From Spirogloea muscicola (taxonomy: Eukaryota > Streptophyta > Zygnematophyceae > Spirogloeales > Spirogloeaceae): a DNA stretch of 15,132 nucleotides. Made by a program: the position numbers and the translations under genes. The stretch covers positions 1,395,553 through 1,410,684 of the forward strand of contig WELB01000006.1 in NCBI GenBank assembly GCA_009602725.1, given 5' to 3'. The notes under the pieces are model-generated. The model was not told the origin of the DNA and ran no database searches. It saw nothing but the letters and a program-made list of their open reading frames with translations. Shown here piece by piece: positions 13,385 to 15,132 of the stretch (its first letter is position 1; each line of letters opens with the position of its first letter).

Positions 13385-14400
13385 AAGTCCTTCGCAGCCA
13401 TGCTGTCGTCACAGTCCAATGAGTCCAGCACCATGTGTATATGTACTTAAGGGTGCATGCGATTGCATCCCTTCTCTGAGCTCCTTGAGCCGCTTCTTGG
13501 ACATTGGAGTGGTTGATGTTGTCCTCGTCGTCCGCGGGCTCCCAGTCTAGCATCCAGTCGGCATTGACCGCATCATTGTCGTCAATGCACATGTTGTGCA
13601 AACGATGCATGACTCAACACACCCCGGCACAGTCTTGAGCTGGACGTCCATCCGCTTCTGAAGAGTTCTGAAGCGCCCTTTGAGATGTCCCAATGCCTGC
13701 TCGACCACCATCCTGGAGCGTGACTGCCTGTAACCCAGTCCCTTTGCAGGGCTGACAATCTTTCCCGGCAGCCTTCATAAGGCCTCAGCATGTATCCACG
13801 CGGCAGATAGGCTGCATCCCCAAGCAAACAGTAGTCTCGAAGTCTCCCGCTCGCGCACGCCAGGCCGATCCTGCTCTGCGAGAGGACCGTGAAGTGCATG
13901 CTGCAGCACCGGCCTACGTCGAAGTTCCAGATCTTGCGGTTTGCGTCAGCGACCACCTGCAGGACCACAGAGTGGTGGCTCTAGTCGTTGTTGTTTTCGG
14001 CAAGAAGACTTGGAGCCATGATAGGGATGTGCGAGCTGTCGACTGCGCCGGTGACGAGCGGGATGCCTGCGAGCTCCTGGATTCTCGGCGGCCATGCCGG
14101 CCATCTCCTCGTGCGTCGGCCACTTGACTTGCTCTGGCAGCAGGATGACTTCGATGGCGATCAGCACCTCTCTGATGGTGATGCTAGCCGTGTTCCCCCG
14201 TATCCCGACAAAATCGGATGTGGCCCTCACAGGGCTTCCAGTTGCCAGGCCACGCAGCGTGGCCACAATCCGCGCTGTCACCGGCACAGCTGCTCTGAAC
14301 TTCGTGCCCCGCTTCTCAATCATGCAGCCGAGAGCCTGGACCAGCTTGTCGAAGACTCTCCCAGGTCTATTGCATGCTTCAGTCAATCTCCCTCCAGCGG
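13385..14400 (-). pseudogene. PIF/Harbinger transposase, copy 2, frameshifted
   Basis: More complete copy on minus. It encodes FDKLVQALGCMIEKRGTKFR, then VTARIVATLRGLATGSPVRA, IREVLIAIEVILLP and VKWPTHEEM, followed by the first-Asp region AVDSSHIPIMAPS (Asp codon 14040-14038), VVLQVVADANRKIWNFDVGR and YCLLGDAAYLPRGYMLRPYEG (Asp codon 13818-13816). Lesions seen: frame disturbance near 14390, +1 shift near 14080-14092, TAG at 13983-13981, apparent loss of the Asp after SMH, -1 shift near 13733 and -1 near 13602. The C-terminal HNMCIDDNDAVNADWMLD segment lies in a third frame. It is tail to tail with copy 1, about 95 bp apart, and clearly homologous along its length. A dead transposon copy. Confidence 0.88.
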
Positions 14401-14860
14401 CACATGGCCCACGCCTTGCATCTGCGTGCTGGCCGTGCTCTCGCTGCAGCCTCGGGCTTTCGTCAGGGGTATCGTTTTCCGGCAGCTGGTCTGTCGGATT
14501 TGAGGCTCCTCACTCGTAGCTACTGGGTAGTCCATCCTACACCGAAGAAAGTGCTCGCCCATTGAGAATAGGGGCTGGAAAAGCCAGCCCAATAAAGAGT
14601 CAACAACGACGCCCGTTCTACTATAGCATTTTGAGGCCCCCCCGTCATTTGGCCCCTTCGAACCTTGGTCAATTCTGTTCGGGCTGGCTTCTCATGCCGG
14701 CAGAGCCCTCGCTGCTGCCTCTGGCTCTGGCCAGGGGACCCACTTCCACGAGCCTAGCATCTCCGACCTGCGGCTGCTTAGCTCTCCTGTCTAGAAAGAA
14801 GTTGCTCGCCCATTGAGAAGAGGGGCTGGCAAAGCCAACCCAAAAAGAATGGACAATGTT
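14400..14860 (-). repeat. Diverged tandem duplication, about 251-bp period
   Basis: The block around 14545-14605 (GCTCGCCCATTGAGAATAGG, then a GGGCTGG...CCAGCCC hairpin) recurs at 14796-14856 with roughly 80% identity by eye. Further homology continues leftwards: coding-strand AAAGCCCGAGGCTGCAGCGA near 14450 against AGAGCCAGAGGCAGCAGCGA near 14715. On minus both copies read GWL(F/C)QPLFSMGE(H/Q) and later (K/R)ARG(C/S)SE, with ATG at 14562-14560 and 14813-14811. This may be a duplicated 5' part of the copy 2 element. Confidence 0.65.
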
Positions 14861-14869
14861 CAAAGCCAA

Positions 14870-15132
14870 AGAAAGAGGTGCTGAAAAAGGACTACACTAC
14901 AAAGTGCAAGACGGTGCAGACCAGATGGCTGCTCAGTATCCACGTGTGAGCAACAGCAGATCAGAGTAACTCGGAGCAGGAGAAGCGGCACTCTGCCGAG
15001 ACCCGGAAGCAGCAGCCATAGCACGGCCAGCCCGCGCGTGGACCGCATGAGCCAAAGAGCGCTGCAGCGAGACCGCCAGCCTCATCCGAAAGACCTGCGA
15101 GAGGGAGCCGGCAGCATTGAAGCCTGGCGAAC
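14870..15132. other. Right edge, no recognised gene
   Basis: No family signal was seen on either strand. A plus-strand frame opens with ATG 15047 and is still open at the window end (28 codons, beginning MSQRALQRDRQPHP). It is too short to judge and could be the start of a gene or chance. Confidence 0.3.

Larger units (their letters stand above)
12644..14565. mobile_element. Inverted pair of Harbinger transposon remnants
   Basis: Two transposase copies in opposite orientation, plus (12644-13290) and minus (14400-13385), face each other by their C-terminal ends and form a long imperfect inverted repeat. I could not find terminal inverted repeats or the 3-bp target duplication typical of the superfamily, so element borders are not defined. 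The Myb-like fragment to the left and the duplicated block to the right may belong to the same elements. Confidence 0.6.

Overview
This window looks like nuclear DNA from a green-lineage alga; the lineage is an inference. Genes are split into many short exons by introns of roughly 95-320 bp, nearly all GT-AG, with 3' ends such as TGCAG or GCCAG and only modest polypyrimidine tracts. The 5' regions are very G+C-rich. Two introns carry degenerate CCCTAAA-like heptads, and PIF/Harbinger transposase remnants are present. No bacterial operon structure, rRNA, tRNA or CRISPR array was seen.

Layout: (1) 1-4840, plus strand: the large subunit of splicing factor U2AF (U2AF65/U2AF2). Ten exons join without a frame error into a predicted 915-residue protein: RS domain, RRM1, RRM2 and a C-terminal U2AF-homology motif (UHM). 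The UHM is interrupted by an unusual 181-residue insert. (2) 4841-5060: a short convergent intergenic gap. (3) 5061-11349, minus strand: an NSUN2/TRM4-type RNA cytosine-5 methyltransferase. Fourteen exons join into a predicted 1109-residue protein with both catalytic cysteines present. Its N-terminus aligns with the NSUN2 start, but the start codon position reads TTG. (4) 11350-11896: a G+C-rich upstream region holding one ambiguous base, a 12-C run and most of a 373-bp imperfect palindrome. (5) 11897-14860: transposon debris. It holds a broken Myb/SANT-like gene, a 5'-truncated Harbinger transposase copy on plus, a second more complete but frameshifted copy on minus (tail to tail with the first), and a diverged tandem duplication of about 250 bp. 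(6) 14870-15132: nothing recognisable.

The two intact genes are housekeeping RNA-processing genes in convergent orientation: 3' splice-site recognition and tRNA/mRNA m5C formation. There is no evidence that they act together. I did not find a clearly new biological system. The most interesting points are the UHM insert with three SUMO-consensus motifs, the missing ATG of the methyltransferase, the large palindrome upstream of it, and the head-on pair of dead transposases with lesions at the same codons. All exon boundaries were derived by hand from splice consensus, phase and remembered family alignment, with no database search.
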